DNA of 64,000 nucleotides from Comamonadaceae bacterium OTU4NAUVB1 (GTDB lineage Bacteria; Pseudomonadota; Gammaproteobacteria; Burkholderiales; Burkholderiaceae_C): assembly GCA_024372625.1 (NCBI GenBank), contig CP099603.1, positions 1 through 64,000 of the forward strand, in the 5' to 3' direction. Numbering within the stretch: position 1 is the stretch's first letter; each line of letters opens with the position of its first letter. Position numbers and translations under genes: made by a program. Under the pieces are notes generated by a model. The model was not told the DNA's origin. It did no database searches and saw only the letters and a list, made by a program, of their open reading frames with translations. Shown one piece after another: positions 1-10,893 of the stretch.

Positions 1-1148
1 GCCAAAAATTGGCGCGCAACTTTGTGAAATCGACTAATGGGATGGATTCCGCCGTCAGCGAAAACATGTTTTTTCGTCTGCGCTGCTCTTGCTCAAACAA
101 GCACGCAATGGGTCCTGCCTGAATCCATCCGGCATCGAATCGACTGCGCCAAAACACTGCAAGCCTGATCAATTCTTGATCGTTTAGGCCATCGAGATGG
201 CAGGGCATTCGATATTTCAACTCTTTTTTCAAAATGGTGTTCGAATTAAAATGATCGCTTGATTCTGATGACAGTATCAGTTTTTACGGGCAGCATGCTT
301 GATATTCGGCGTCGTGATTTATAAAAAATGAATAGGATTTTGCATGATTGTATCAAGTAAGTTAGTTTTGGCTAACACATAATAGAATTTTCGTTTTAAC
401 GAAAACAAAAGTTCTAATTAAATTAAGCTTGGCAGTAGCGACGACCTGACCTGTTGCAGTCGTACTACACGTTTGAAGCTGCAGGTTCGAGTGCGTATTG
501 ACATCACGGGTAACTCGACGCTCGCTTTGCACATCGACAGCGCAACGTTCAACGACGGCACTTTGACAAAGGTACCGGGTGATTTATGTGAACAAATCAA
601 TGTTGTTTGCGCGATCCTGTTTTATAAACAGACTTGGCGTTGTGCGCTGCTCAGCCTGGTGAGAAGTTGGCCATAACCAGATTGTTCTAGACCTCCAGAG
701 GGTCGATCCATGGCCGATACCTCGCAGGCAGTCATCCTTGACAGCCTGTTGTGCATCAGAGGGCGCGGTTGCTCATCATCTGACCGCTCTACGTTGCACA
801 CCCACATGCCTTGTTGGAGCACATGGACGAGGTGGCTTGGCATCTGTCGTTACGCGCATCGGTACGTGACGAGTTTGCCGGCTGTGCCTAAATCGTCCGA
901 CTGACCCGCCACCCGATGTTGCTGGCGCACGAACGTCAAATGCATCCTTTCAAGGCACTCCTGTACTCTTACTGTGTCGTGATTTGCGACAAGGTTGCTT
1001 GAAGGCTCAGGTGTGAATCACCGTGGCAAGTTATCCCCGCATGAAGGGCATAACGCTTTGGATAACGAACTTTTCAGTGGTTGAAGTCGTTGCCCAGCTT
1101 GACCTGCGGTCTGATGCTTAAGAAATAAGCAGTGGTCGCCACGGACTC
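1..1148. other. Long stretch without a recognised gene
   Basis: The first ~430 bases are AT-rich and the rest is nearer the window average. Short open frames exist on both strands (for example 473-676 and 710-904 on +), but none has a convincing ribosome site, domain or protein-like composition. I see no tRNA, repeat or recognisable gene remnant. The AT-rich left part may hold promoter or regulatory DNA for a gene beyond the window edge. Confidence 0.5.
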
Positions 1149-1171
1149 ATCCGACGTTCCTCCACAATCGC

Positions 1172-1675
1172 ATGATGAAACGTCTGCTCGGCTTGTATTC
1201 CTGGATTCATGCGGCCATCGCAATATTGTTCGGAGGGGCCGCGCTCATGCTGGTCGTGATCGCCGCCCGTGTGGCTTGGTCAGCGTTTGCTTCTGAGCTG
1301 AATGCATCGGCTGCCGAGGTCATCATCGAAGCCATGGGCCTGCTAGCGGCAGCGGTGGTGGCGTTGCAGATCTCGCAAACCATTGCGGAAGAAGAAGTCG
1401 TTCGCGACGCGCAGATCAGCGCGCCCACACGCGTGCGGCGGTTTCTCTCGCGCTTCATGGTGGTGATTGTGGTGGCAGTCGCCGTTGAGGCCTTGGTCGC
1501 GACCTTCAAGGCACGCGAGCAGCCTGAGCTGCTGCTCTATGCCGCTGCCACGCTCACTGCGGTGGGTGTACTGCTGGCAGCGTGGGGTCTCTTTGTCAGG
1601 CTCAACCGGTATGCAGAAGAGCTCGAACCTGAGGCCATGGCCGAGGCCAAGCGCGAGGATGAGAAGCTGAAGTAG
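1172..1675 (+). CDS. Small membrane protein, duplicate copy 1
   Basis: A 167-residue protein of unknown function. It has hydrophobic segments at about residues 10-34 and 48-67 and two more between about 92 and 145, followed by a charged tail rich in E, A and K, so it looks like an inner-membrane protein with a cytoplasmic C-terminus. The start is the first of two adjacent ATG codons; similarity to copy 2 at 19023 begins just upstream, which supports it. A carbonic anhydrase gene lies convergently downstream in both copies (decayed here), so the pair moved together. Only four conservative replacements separate the copies, suggesting recent duplication or continued constraint. I do not recognise a named family. 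Confidence 0.7.
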   Translation: MMKRLLGLYSWIHAAIAILFGGAALMLVVIAARVAWSAFASELNASAAEVIIEAMGLLAAAVVALQISQTIAEEEVVRDAQISAPTRVRRFLSRFMVVIVVAVAVEALVATFKAREQPELLLYAAATLTAVGVLLAAWGLFVRLNRYAEELEPEAMAEAKREDEKLK

Positions 1676-1752
1676 GACGCGACAGGTCCAAGCGATCTCT
1701 GACAAGTTGCCCAATCAAAAGACGACCACCGACTTGTCACTGACGCACAACC

Positions 1753-2112
1753 TTAGGACTGGAGGAAAAAGTCCACTTTGCCACCGTTGAGGTCGTAGCG
1801 TGTGCCGACGACCATCAGCTTGCCGGCCTTGAGCGGACGGCCCGGCGTCGGCTTGCTGGTGCGCAGTCGCTTGACGGTGCAACACATGTTTTCGCGCACC
1901 GCGCCATCCATTAGGCCGTCGATGGCGGCGTTCATCGCCTTGGCAGTGAACGCTGTTGGGATGATCGACTCGATGTTCCCACGCAAGACCGTGTTCTTTC
2001 TTACCGCCGACCCCGCCGGGTCAACTGCACTGCAGCACTCGTGGCCCGGTACCAAGATCAGCAGCATTGCCATCGTGGAGCCACCAACCTGCAACGCATC
2101 TGGATCGTCCCG
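1753..2112 (-). pseudogene. Beta-carbonic anhydrase remnant (C-terminal part)
   Basis: The readable part corresponds to the second half of the intact enzyme at 19604-20326 and ends in the same VDFFLQS tail. The N-terminal half with the signal peptide and the zinc-binding CxDxR motif is absent. The second zinc motif, HxxC, is altered: GHERCGAV in the intact copy reads GHECCSAV here. About four codons are missing in the middle. With half of the zinc site gone this cannot be a working carbonic anhydrase. Confidence 0.85.
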
Positions 2113-2140
2113 CGCAAATCACAATGTGGCATTGATTGGC

Positions 2141-2932
2141 TCAGGCTTTCAGCAGCAGGTTTGCAACCTCTTTGGGCATGGAAATCATTGCCTCATGTCC
2201 GGTGCGCAATTCCGAATAGCGCCAGCCCTGTTCCCGGGCACGGCGTGCCGAGGGTGCGATGTTGGGCAAAGCGGGCTCCACACATCGAATGAAGTGCCTG
2301 CGCAGGCGATCGCTGGCCGTACCTTTCAACACCAGCGGTGTGTTGTAGGCGGCCAGTGGCATGGGCGTCATCCGGCGATTGACCCAGGCAACCTGCGACG
2401 GGTCCGACAGACCGAACGCAGTGGACGAGGGCGGTGCGATGACGCGTGTGCCGTCCACCGTGATCGCGGCGTCCAACCGTGCCTTGCGCACGTCCGGTGG
2501 CGCTTCGTCGAGCACCGAGACCCCGTGGGTGCCCATGGGCGCATCCAGGTGCACGACCGAGACGATGCGCTCGGGAATGCGGTCCACCACACCGCTGGCG
2601 ACATAGCCGCCGAAGCTGTGTGCCACCAGCGTCACATCCTGCAGTTCCTCAGCTTCCACCACGGCAATGACGTCCTGAATGAAGGTGTTCAAGTCGATGG
2701 ATGGGTTGAGCAAGTGCGAGCGTTCGCCGACGCCAGTGAACGTGGGGGTGAACACCCGATGGCCCTGGGCCCGCAGCAGTTCGGCCACCGGCGCCCAACA
2801 CCAGCCACCATGGAAGGCGCCGTGAAGCAGCACGAAGGTCTTGCGGCTGGCTGCAAAGGCATGCTGCGGCCCAAGGAGCGTGGCTGTGGCCGACGACGCG
2901 GCGGCAAGGGCGATGAGGGTTCTTCTTTTCAT
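2141..2932 (-). CDS. Exported alpha/beta hydrolase (esterase type)
   Basis: About 263 residues. The chosen ATG begins MKRRTLIALAAA, a basic n-region and hydrophobic core ending near AFA-A, so a periplasmic or secreted protein is likely; the frame stays open upstream but that part is arginine-rich and not protein-like. The fold is shown by LLHGAFHGGWCW (oxyanion region), the nucleophile elbow AHSFGG and a late His in RTGHEAM. It resembles the small salicylate-esterase/hydroxynitrile-lyase-like hydrolases. It is the last gene of a minus-strand run with an ABM monooxygenase, an SDR and an aldo/keto reductase. The substrate is unknown. Confidence 0.8.
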   Translation of the reverse strand: MKRRTLIALAAASSATATLLGPQHAFAASRKTFVLLHGAFHGGWCWAPVAELLRAQGHRVFTPTFTGVGERSHLLNPSIDLNTFIQDVIAVVEAEELQDVTLVAHSFGGYVASGVVDRIPERIVSVVHLDAPMGTHGVSVLDEAPPDVRKARLDAAITVDGTRVIAPPSSTAFGLSDPSQVAWVNRRMTPMPLAAYNTPLVLKGTASDRLRRHFIRCVEPALPNIAPSARRAREQGWRYSELRTGHEAMISMPKEVANLLLKA

Positions 2933-3100
2933 GGGTGTCATCTCGTTGGCTGAAAGGTGCAAAGGCGGCCAGCGGCCAGCAACCAGTGCCAGCGGCTCAA
3001 GGCGCGATGCAGACGCGCCTTCGGGCCTTCTTTGGCGGCGATGCGACCGGCGGTCGGTTTTGGCAACCCACCGCCATGTCACCTCACCCGTGCAGTCGCT

Positions 3101-3433
3101 TCACTCGCTCAGACGTGAAGTCAGCGTGAGCGACGGCCCGAAGGTCAGCAACGGACCCAGTTCCTTCATCACCTCGGCCACGTGTGCGTTGCCGGCGTGA
3201 GCATCCACGGCTGCCTGATTTGCCCAGCCGTCGATGATGAAGAAGGTGTCGGGTGCGTCCAGCTTCTGGTGCAGGTCGTAGTACAGGCAGCCTGGCTCGG
3301 CGCGCGCCGGCGCCACGAACTGGAGCGCGAGCTCGCGGACCCGCTCACGGTGGTGCGCAGCGCAGCGCAGTTCGCAGACGATGTGGATCTCATCCTGCCT
3401 TGCGGTGGTGGGGGGGGTGGTCAACGGCGGCAC
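3101..3433 (-). CDS. ABM-domain (quinol monooxygenase-like) protein
   Basis: A 110-residue protein with an antibiotic-biosynthesis monooxygenase (ABM/YgiN-like) domain across nearly its whole length. Typical features are the first strand around EIHIVCEL, the [10 protein letters not shown] segment, and [16 protein letters not shown] ahead of the last helix. Such dimeric ferredoxin-like proteins oxidise quinols or aromatic substrates without a cofactor, or act as accessory proteins. It starts 4 bp after the SDR gene, so the two are surely co-transcribed. Together with two reductases and a hydrolase it suggests a small pathway for reactive carbonyl or quinone compounds (inference). Confidence 0.8.
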   Translation of the reverse strand: MPPLTTPPTTARQDEIHIVCELRCAAHHRERVRELALQFVAPARAEPGCLYYDLHQKLDAPDTFFIIDGWANQAAVDAHAGNAHVAEVMKELGPLLTFGPSLTLTSRLSE

Positions 3434-3437
3434 CTCG

Positions 3438-4211
3438 TCAGTTCTTGCCGGCGTAGACGCGCGTCATGCCGCCATCGACCACCAGATCAATGCCACGGAC
3501 ATAGGCGCTGGCATCGGAGGCCAGGAACACCAGCGCATCGCCGATGTCCTGTGCGGAGCCAACCCGGCCGGCCGGGATCTCGGTCGAGACACGTTGAACA
3601 TAGTCGGCCACCTGCTGGTCGGTCATCTTCTGTTCCTTGCCGTAGCCCTCGGTGGGGACCACCCCCGGGCTGATGGTGTTGACCCGGATGTCGCGGTGCT
3701 TCAGATCGGTCGTCCAGCTGCGCGCCAGGGAGCGCACGGCCGCCTTGGTCGCCGCATACACCGCGAACCCGGCCAACCCCATGTCGGCCGTGATGGAGGC
3801 ATTGAGCACCACCAAGGCGCCATCGCGCAGCACGCCCAGCATCGCCTGCATCGTCAGCACGACGCCCTTGACGTTGATGGACAGTTCGCTGTCGATCTGT
3901 TCTTCGGTGATTTCCTCCAGCGGGGTCGCATGGCCGCCGCCCGCGTTGGCGAAAAGAATGTCCAGCGCGCCCTGCTCCGCTTTGATGGTGTCGGCCACAC
4001 GCTGCATGTCGGCCTTGACGCTGGCGTCAGCCCGGATGCCATGCGCGCCCGTGCCGAGCTTGGCGACCGCCGCGTCGAGCACGTCCTGGCGGCGGCCCGT
4101 GATGTAGACGATGGCGCCGTGCTCGAGCAAGCGCCGGGCCGAGCCGAAGCCGATGCCCGTGGTGCCGCCGGTGACGAGCGCCACGCGCCCTTGGAGTGTT
4201 TGTGCAGTCAT
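3438..4211 (-). CDS. SDR-family NAD(P)-dependent oxidoreductase
   Basis: 257 residues, a classical short-chain dehydrogenase size. Near the N-terminus is the nucleotide-binding TGGTTGIG, then NAG in FANAGGG, a Ser in NASITAD and the catalytic YxxxK in YAATKAA. The segment [11 protein letters not shown] follows as usual, and the C-terminus carries DLVVDGG. The ATG at 4211 is preferred because a GGTGAG ribosome site lies just upstream, in the 10-bp gap after the aldo/keto reductase stop. The substrate cannot be read from sequence. Confidence 0.88.
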   Translation of the reverse strand: MTAQTLQGRVALVTGGTTGIGFGSARRLLEHGAIVYITGRRQDVLDAAVAKLGTGAHGIRADASVKADMQRVADTIKAEQGALDILFANAGGGHATPLEEITEEQIDSELSINVKGVVLTMQAMLGVLRDGALVVLNASITADMGLAGFAVYAATKAAVRSLARSWTTDLKHRDIRVNTISPGVVPTEGYGKEQKMTDQQVADYVQRVSTEIPAGRVGSAQDIGDALVFLASDASAYVRGIDLVVDGGMTRVYAGKN

Positions 4212-4221
4212 CGGGCTCACC

Positions 4222-6240
<2,019 letters not shown>

Positions 6241-6284
6241 GTCTTGCCAACGGCAGGGTGACTGGCAGCGACAGCGTCCAGTCG

Positions 6285-6302
6285 GTTTCGCATCCGCGAA
6301 AC
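6285..6302. repeat. GTTTCGC-N4-GCGAAAC hairpin
   Basis: Perfect 7-bp arms with a 4-base loop lie 45 bp after the LysR stop and 37 bp before a copy of the TGTTGATTATGTG repeat. A longer hairpin with the same core occurs at 29329-29354, also upstream of a near-copy of the 13-mer. There is no T-run directly after the stem, so it is not a typical terminator. Confidence 0.5.
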
Positions 6303-6338
6303 GCAAGCGAAAGCTAAAAAAACGCAGCGATTGAGTGC

Positions 6339-6351
6339 TGTTGATTATGTG
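6339..6351 (+). repeat. TGTTGATTATGTG intergenic repeat, copy 1
   Basis: Exact 13-bp sequence also found at 13407, 32870 and 45272, with a partial copy at 29393. All copies are intergenic and on the + strand. Bases after the motif are not conserved. Confidence 0.7.
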
Positions 6352-6500
6352 GTCAGTTTATGTCCTTGAAATCGCGACAGATTGCGCCAAAAATTTGATT
6401 TTGGCAAGCAAGCGGTTATAAGGCTTGGTTTGAAATAAGCTGTGGTTATGATGCTTTCATCAAATCTTGCAATTTTGTCAAATGACGGAGGAAAATTAAA

Positions 6501-7220
6501 ATGCAAACTGCTGTTGGTGTCGATGGCTGTCGTTATGGCTGGATTGCAGTTTTCAAGCGATTAAATTGTCTTGACTACAAGATTTTTAAAGACTTCGCCT
6601 CGCTGATTGATCACTTTCCCCAAGCAGATTGCATGCTGGTGGACATTCCAATCGGATTGCCGTGGGTGGAGGCAAGGACTCGATCGTGCGATGTGTTGGC
6701 TCGCAAGAAGCTGGGAAAACGCGCTTCCAGCGTCTTTCCTGCGCCGTCAAGGGAAGCCTGCCATGCGTCCTCCCTGTCAGAAGCCAAGACAACCAACCTG
6801 GCTGCAACGGGCTTCAGCTTGTCCGTCCAGACCTGGAACATCTGCAAGAAGGTCGCAAAGGTGGACCTTTTCATGCGATCGTCTTCGGTGGCACCAACAC
6901 ACGTGCGCGAGATGCATCCTGAAGTGTGCTTTTGGGGGTTGAACGATGCGCAAGTCATGCGTCATTCAAAAAGCACGTCGGAAGGCATTGCTGAACGTTT
7001 GGCGCTTCTGACGAGGTACGAGCCGTCGTCCAGCAGTCTTCTTGAAAAGGTCATGCTGGAAAATCCAAGGAAACACGTCAAGCCCGATGACGTGTTGGAT
7101 GCGCTGGTGGGTTTCGTGACTGCCAGCAGGCCGGCCGACAAGCTCAGGAAACTTCAGGGCGAGCCGACGCACGATTTGCTCCACATTCCCATGGGAATTG
7201 TCTACGCGACGGGTGCATGA
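6501..7220 (+). CDS. DUF429 family protein (RNase H-like fold)
   Basis: 239 residues. The DUF429 pattern is clear: VGVDGCRYGW at the N-terminus, LVDIPIGLP around residue 50, SSVFPAPSREA near 80, VREMHPEVCFW near 140 and DDVLDALVGFVTA near 200. Family members are predicted RNase H-like nucleases with acidic metal ligands (the Asp in GVDG, the Asp in DIPIG, the late DD); their substrate is not established. A strong GGAGG ribosome site precedes the ATG. It stands alone between a repeat-containing gap and the convergent photolyase-like gene. Confidence 0.85.
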   Translation: MQTAVGVDGCRYGWIAVFKRLNCLDYKIFKDFASLIDHFPQADCMLVDIPIGLPWVEARTRSCDVLARKKLGKRASSVFPAPSREACHASSLSEAKTTNLAATGFSLSVQTWNICKKVAKVDLFMRSSSVAPTHVREMHPEVCFWGLNDAQVMRHSKSTSEGIAERLALLTRYEPSSSSLLEKVMLENPRKHVKPDDVLDALVGFVTASRPADKLRKLQGEPTHDLLHIPMGIVYATGA

Positions 7221-7256
7221 CCGTCACTGCAATGCGCCCATCGCTTTTCCAAACCT

Positions 7257-8564
7257 TCAGAACAATCCCAGCTGCGGCGTTTTTTCCTTGGTCTCTCCCC
7301 ATCTGGCCCGAGCTTCCCGAAATGCCACTCGGTGATCGACCAGCGGTGGCGGCAGCGGATTCGAGCTGGCCAACCAGGGCTCATGACCCAAGCCCTTGGG
7401 AACGCTGGACAACTCCGGAATCCAGGATCGGACGTATGTTTCGTCGGGGTCCAGATCCCGGCCTTGCTTGACCGGATTCAGGATGCGGGGCCCGCGTTCT
7501 TCTCCCAAGGTGCCCTCGTTGATCGCCACCTGCATCCAGGTGATGCCGGGCTCGTAGTCATCGAACATCTCGGCCAGCGCGACTCCTACTTCGTCCGGAT
7601 GCAGGCCGAGCAGCTGGATGCCGTAGGAAGTCACCATCTGCCGCAGCCGGAAGTTGATCCAGCCGGTCGCGGCTAGTTCGCGCATGGCCGCATCGGGCAT
7701 CGGGATGCCGGTTCTGCCAGCCCGCCACAAGGCGGCCGTGCTTCGCGTCGGGCTGTCAGGCGCAATTGACAGCGGCTGGGCGTATTTCGACCATCGCTTC
7801 GAGTAGCTTGTCAGGAAGCCTTTTCGCATGTTCACGCGGCGGTGGAAGGCGCCGAACGACTTGCCGGCCAACGTTGCGGCTTGACCCGGATGCCGCGCAA
7901 GCCAGCGCGCCTTGGCCTGCATGATTTCCACGCAGGCGCGATCGCTTGAGAGCACGCCAGCGGCAAAGTGCGTGGAGAGCTGGCTGCTGCTGGCGCGGTC
8001 CTGTGCGGGCAGCCACATGCCTGCCTCGTAATCGCTCTCCGGCAGGCGCGCGAGGAACGCGCGCAGGAGCGCGATTGGATGGTCCTGGTCAAGCCGCGTG
8101 GGTGCCACGGAGTCCTGGCCAGACAGGTATGGTGTCGCAGGTCGATCATCTTCCGGACCCGAATGCCGGATGAGCTCGCCGTTGACGACCTGAAGCGGAA
8201 TGTTCGCTTGCGCGAGTTCACTTTCCAGCTGATCGCGGCATTCGACCTCGAGTGGGGACCCGTCTGCTGCGTTCCGGATGACGATGTTGCAACCGTACAT
8301 GCGACACAGGCCAGCCAGGGACAGCGTCTCATCCGGGCCCAGCAAGACCAAAGGCACGTTACGGGCCGCAAGCTCCCTGGAGAGTGCCAGTTCGCCCGCG
8401 TTCTCGAGCGCCAACCGGTTCAGAGTCCGCTGCGGTCGGCCTCGGGCCTCGGGCACAATCCGCACCGCCACGCAACCCGTGTAGGCATGACTCAGTGCCA
8501 GGCTCAGCGCCAGGTTGTCTTCCATCCGCAGGTCTTCGGCCAGCCACAGAAGGGCCTTCGTCAT
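7257..8564 (-). CDS. Cryptochrome/photolyase-family FAD protein
   Basis: 435 residues. The N-terminal alpha/beta antenna-type domain begins TKALLWLAEDLRMEDN, which replaces the usual WFRxDLRxxDN. The C-terminal FAD domain has SSQLSTHFAAGVLSSDR, WRAGRTGIPMPDAAMREL followed by TGWINFRLRQM (lesion and FAD contacts) and DYEPGITWMQVA near the flavin. The first Trp of the E. coli WQW flavin-reduction motif appears kept, the second replaced. It could be a true photolyase or a cryptochrome-like sensor. Its ATG overlaps the stop of the endonuclease III-like gene (ATGA), implying translational coupling and a shared DNA-repair role. Confidence 0.82.
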   Translation of the reverse strand: MTKALLWLAEDLRMEDNLALSLALSHAYTGCVAVRIVPEARGRPQRTLNRLALENAGELALSRELAARNVPLVLLGPDETLSLAGLCRMYGCNIVIRNAADGSPLEVECRDQLESELAQANIPLQVVNGELIRHSGPEDDRPATPYLSGQDSVAPTRLDQDHPIALLRAFLARLPESDYEAGMWLPAQDRASSSQLSTHFAAGVLSSDRACVEIMQAKARWLARHPGQAATLAGKSFGAFHRRVNMRKGFLTSYSKRWSKYAQPLSIAPDSPTRSTAALWRAGRTGIPMPDAAMRELAATGWINFRLRQMVTSYGIQLLGLHPDEVGVALAEMFDDYEPGITWMQVAINEGTLGEERGPRILNPVKQGRDLDPDETYVRSWIPELSSVPKGLGHEPWLASSNPLPPPLVDHRVAFREARARWGETKEKTPQLGLF

Positions 8565-9313
8565 GGGCAGCGCCTTTTTGTTTGTCGCGTCCAGTCGCTT
8601 TTCTCGGTCTGGTGCGCCTCGAACCAGTCGCAGTGCTTCGTCACCATGCACTCGCCGCACTTGGGCGTTCGTGCCACGCAGACCTTCATGCCGTGCTGGA
8701 TCAGCCACTCGTGGGCATGGCGCTTGAACCGCTTGGGCGTCTGCGCATTGATGGCTTCCGTCGCCTTTTCTGCCGACGTGGTCGCGACAAAACCCAGGCG
8801 ATTCCACAACCGCAGGATGTGGGTGTCCACCGCGATGCGGTCTTCGGAGAACAGGAAGTTCATCATGAGGTCGGCGACCTTGTCGCCCACGCCGTGCAGC
8901 GACAGCAGAGCTTTCCGGTTGTTCGGAATCTGGCCGTCGAAGTCTTCGATGATCTGGCGGGCCATGATCTTCAGGCCCTCGGTCTTGCGGTTGTAGTGCG
9001 CCACCGGCTTGATGATGTCGCGCAGTTCGTCGTCGTCCAGCGCGAGCAGTTCTTCAAAGGTCGAGACCTTCTTGTAGAGCGGCACGCAGGCCTTGACCAC
9101 CCGCGGCGTGACAGTGACGGTCGAGAGGCAGCCGGAGACGAGGCTGCGAAACGGCGTGGCGGACAACCCGTTGGTCATCCACGGGTCGTCCGTCTTGTCG
9201 AACGTGGTGTAGGCCTTGCTCAACCCGTCGTAGACGATGGTCACTTCGCGCTTGTCGGCCGCTGACAGTTCGTTGTGCGCCGCATGCGCGCTGGGTTGGG
9301 TCTGGGTTTTCAT
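8561..9313 (-). CDS. Endonuclease III-like DNA glycosylase
   Basis: 250 residues, longer than the ~211 of E. coli Nth because of an N-terminal extension. It has the helix-hairpin-helix LLSLHGVGDKVAD with the catalytic Lys, VDTHILRL with the catalytic Asp, and a C-terminal 4Fe-4S loop spaced exactly C-x6-C-x2-C-x5-C. The usual SAQTTD segment reads STVTVTP, so lesion recognition may differ from standard Nth. It would excise oxidised pyrimidines by a glycosylase/lyase reaction. It is the first gene of a two-gene operon with the photolyase-like gene. Confidence 0.88.
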   Translation of the reverse strand: MKTQTQPSAHAAHNELSAADKREVTIVYDGLSKAYTTFDKTDDPWMTNGLSATPFRSLVSGCLSTVTVTPRVVKACVPLYKKVSTFEELLALDDDELRDIIKPVAHYNRKTEGLKIMARQIIEDFDGQIPNNRKALLSLHGVGDKVADLMMNFLFSEDRIAVDTHILRLWNRLGFVATTSAEKATEAINAQTPKRFKRHAHEWLIQHGMKVCVARTPKCGECMVTKHCDWFEAHQTEKSDWTRQTKRRCP

Positions 9314-9399
9314 GGGTGCGGATGGCTTACGCGTGTCCCGACGTCGACGGCACCCGCGACCTCAACGTCACGGCGTGTCGTTGAGGCCAGGTGTTGCGA

Positions 9400-9894
9400 T
9401 CAGGCCTCGGCCATGCCCTGCTCGCGGATCATGTCCGCAGCCTTGGCAAAACGCTCGCGCAGTTGTTGTGCCGTCTTGCCCAACGCCATCAGGTGCTGAC
9501 CTTGCTCCACGTAACCCAGCTCGGTGGACAAGGCGCTTTGATCGTCGAATGCGCCGACGTAGTAGTCCAGGCCCGACATGGCGCCACGCACGGCGCTCAG
9601 GTCCACCAAGTGCTGGTCGGGCGCGGCCTTGACCATTTCGCTGGTTCCCTTGTTCGTGCCTTCCATGATCCGGTCTGTGAAGTCGTTCGGCTCGGTGTCC
9701 AGTTCCTTCAGGAAGCCGACGAAGGCTTTTTCCTGTTCGGTCGTTGCTTGGGCATACGCTTCGAGCAGGGACTTGACCTCCTCGCTGGCGGCCTTGCCAT
9801 GGAGTTCCAGCGCGGCTTCGGTGCCCTGCTCGCTGGCGGAGCGCAGTGCGTGGAGACCGGCGATGTGCCACTTGATGAAGTTTTCTTTGGACAT
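9400..9894 (-). CDS. YciE/DUF892-like ferritin-fold protein
   Basis: About 164 residues from MSKENFIKWH, all predicted helical. Similarity to the DUF892/YciE ferritin-like family is suggested by the segment MEGTNKGTSEMVKA, then DYYVGAF and a late helix around GKTAQQLRERF. Family members are stress-associated four-helix proteins, some binding two metals. An upstream start at 9933 is possible; neither has a clear ribosome site. A palindrome 79-92 bp upstream matches the TetR operator at 10863, so this gene probably belongs to that regulon. Confidence 0.6.
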   Translation of the reverse strand: MSKENFIKWHIAGLHALRSASEQGTEAALELHGKAASEEVKSLLEAYAQATTEQEKAFVGFLKELDTEPNDFTDRIMEGTNKGTSEMVKAAPDQHLVDLSAVRGAMSGLDYYVGAFDDQSALSTELGYVEQGQHLMALGKTAQQLRERFAKAADMIREQGMAEA

Positions 9895-9972
9895 GAGGAT
9901 GCTTTCGGTTGGGCTGAGGAAAAAGGTGCGCACGCGTGAATCAGGATGGTCTGTCGCACTGAACTCAATATC

Positions 9973-9986
9973 GGACGATTTCGTCC
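9973..9986. promoter_or_regulatory. TetR-type operator, copy 2 (GGACGA-TT-TCGTCC)
   Basis: Perfect 6-bp inverted arms around a 2-base centre, preceded by C and followed by A. It is the same sequence as at 10863-10876 apart from one central base. It lies in front of the minus-strand YciE-like gene. Two such copies within 1 kb, each in a promoter region, point to the TetR protein encoded between them. Confidence 0.75.
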
Positions 9987-10086
9987 AATAAGAGGAGCAT
10001 ACCGGTCTGATTGGCCAAAGCCAGGGCGGATGACGCCTTCGGTCGTAGGACCGGTCTTGCGGGCAGAGCCCTCGAATCCGATCAGG

Positions 10087-10758
10087 TCAATCGGTCAGCA
10101 AGCCCTTGGTTCTCAGCAGCAGGATGGCGTCCTCGACGTCTGAGGCACAGCGCTCGCGCAGCAGTTCAATTGGCGCACCGTAGGCCGCCTGGAACGACAT
10201 GGAGTGAAGCGCCAGTTCGACGAATCGCTTGGCGGTCTCGACGGTTGCCGCTGAAGGCGCAGACACCGACTCCGGGTCCAGCGCCGCCGCCACGCGGTCG
10301 ACGGAACCCTCGAAGCTCACGCGGTAGGCCATCGTTGCGAGGTCCGGGAAATTGACCGCCTCTGCCGCCGTGATCCGCATGAGGGCGACACAGCGCGGCA
10401 CCAGCAGACTGTTGGCCAACTCCATCCCGACATGGCGCAGCCGGTCGGCGACATCGCCACCGGGGGTCATCGGCGCCAGTCCGGCAAACATCTGGTGGAT
10501 CGAGCGCTCCACGACGGCGGCAAACAGCGCGGCCTTGTCCGCATAGCGTCCGTAGAGCGCGGACTTGCCTGCACCTGAGCGCTCGGAGACCTTGTCGAGC
10601 GTGGTGCGGCCGAAACCCAATTCGAGGAACAAGGCGGTGGCCGCATCGAGGACGCGTTCTTCTACCAGTCCCGCTTCGCTCGCCGGCGGACGTCCGCGCC
10701 GGGCCTTGTGCGATGCGGCTGCTTGGCCAAGAGGCGTGGAGGAGGGCTGGGCTGTCAT
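10087..10758 (-). CDS. TetR-family repressor
   Basis: 223 residues from MTAQPSS. A basic linker (KARRGRPPAS) leads into the TetR N-terminal HTH: ERVLDAATALFLELGFGRTTLDKVSERSGAGKSALYGRYADK at about residues 32-75, then a ligand-binding domain with no recognised specificity. It is divergent from the alcohol dehydrogenase gene. The palindrome 10863-10876 sits between them, about 105 bp from this start and 18 bp from the dehydrogenase start, so it should repress at least the dehydrogenase. The frame remains open upstream across that palindrome, which I treat as non-coding. Confidence 0.88.
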   Translation of the reverse strand: MTAQPSSTPLGQAAASHKARRGRPPASEAGLVEERVLDAATALFLELGFGRTTLDKVSERSGAGKSALYGRYADKAALFAAVVERSIHQMFAGLAPMTPGGDVADRLRHVGMELANSLLVPRCVALMRITAAEAVNFPDLATMAYRVSFEGSVDRVAAALDPESVSAPSAATVETAKRFVELALHSMSFQAAYGAPIELLRERCASDVEDAILLLRTKGLLTD

Positions 10759-10862
10759 GGACGTATTTTCCAACTGCACGCTGAGCCAAGACCGCCTGTT
10801 CTGGCTGTAGCGACTTGCTCCTACGCCCTTGGCGTCATGGAATGGGCTGTAATTCATGCAAC

Positions 10863-10876
10863 GGACGATATCGTCC
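10863..10876. promoter_or_regulatory. TetR-type operator, copy 1 (GGACGATATCGTCC)
   Basis: A perfect 14-bp palindrome 18 bp upstream of the alcohol dehydrogenase ATG and in the shared region with the divergent TetR gene. The same arms recur at 9973-9986. Extended consensus from the two sites is CGGACGATWTCGTCCA. Confidence 0.82.
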
Positions 10877-10893
10877 ATAAAACAGGAATTCTA

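Larger units (their letters stand above)
1149..2112 (+). repeat. Duplicated block, copy 1 (decayed)
   Basis: This block matches 19000 to about 19975 in the same orientation. It covers about 23 bp of upstream DNA, the whole small membrane-protein gene and the 3' part of a carbonic anhydrase gene. The membrane-protein halves are nearly identical (4 differences in 167 residues). The anhydrase halves have diverged strongly, with about four codons missing here. Similarity fades near 2112. Confidence 0.85.

Noticed and set aside
1802..2953. Long + strand open frame (about 380 codons) opposite the hydrolase gene
   Set aside because: It runs antisense to a clear alpha/beta hydrolase and has His/Arg/Gly-rich composition typical of the reverse strand of high-GC genes; no domain.
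6285..6302. Intrinsic terminator of the LysR gene
   Set aside because: The hairpin is not followed by a T-run on either strand.
10759..10878. N-terminal extension of the TetR protein to 10878
   Set aside because: The extension would be coded by the operator palindrome itself; the HTH begins well after the 10758 start.
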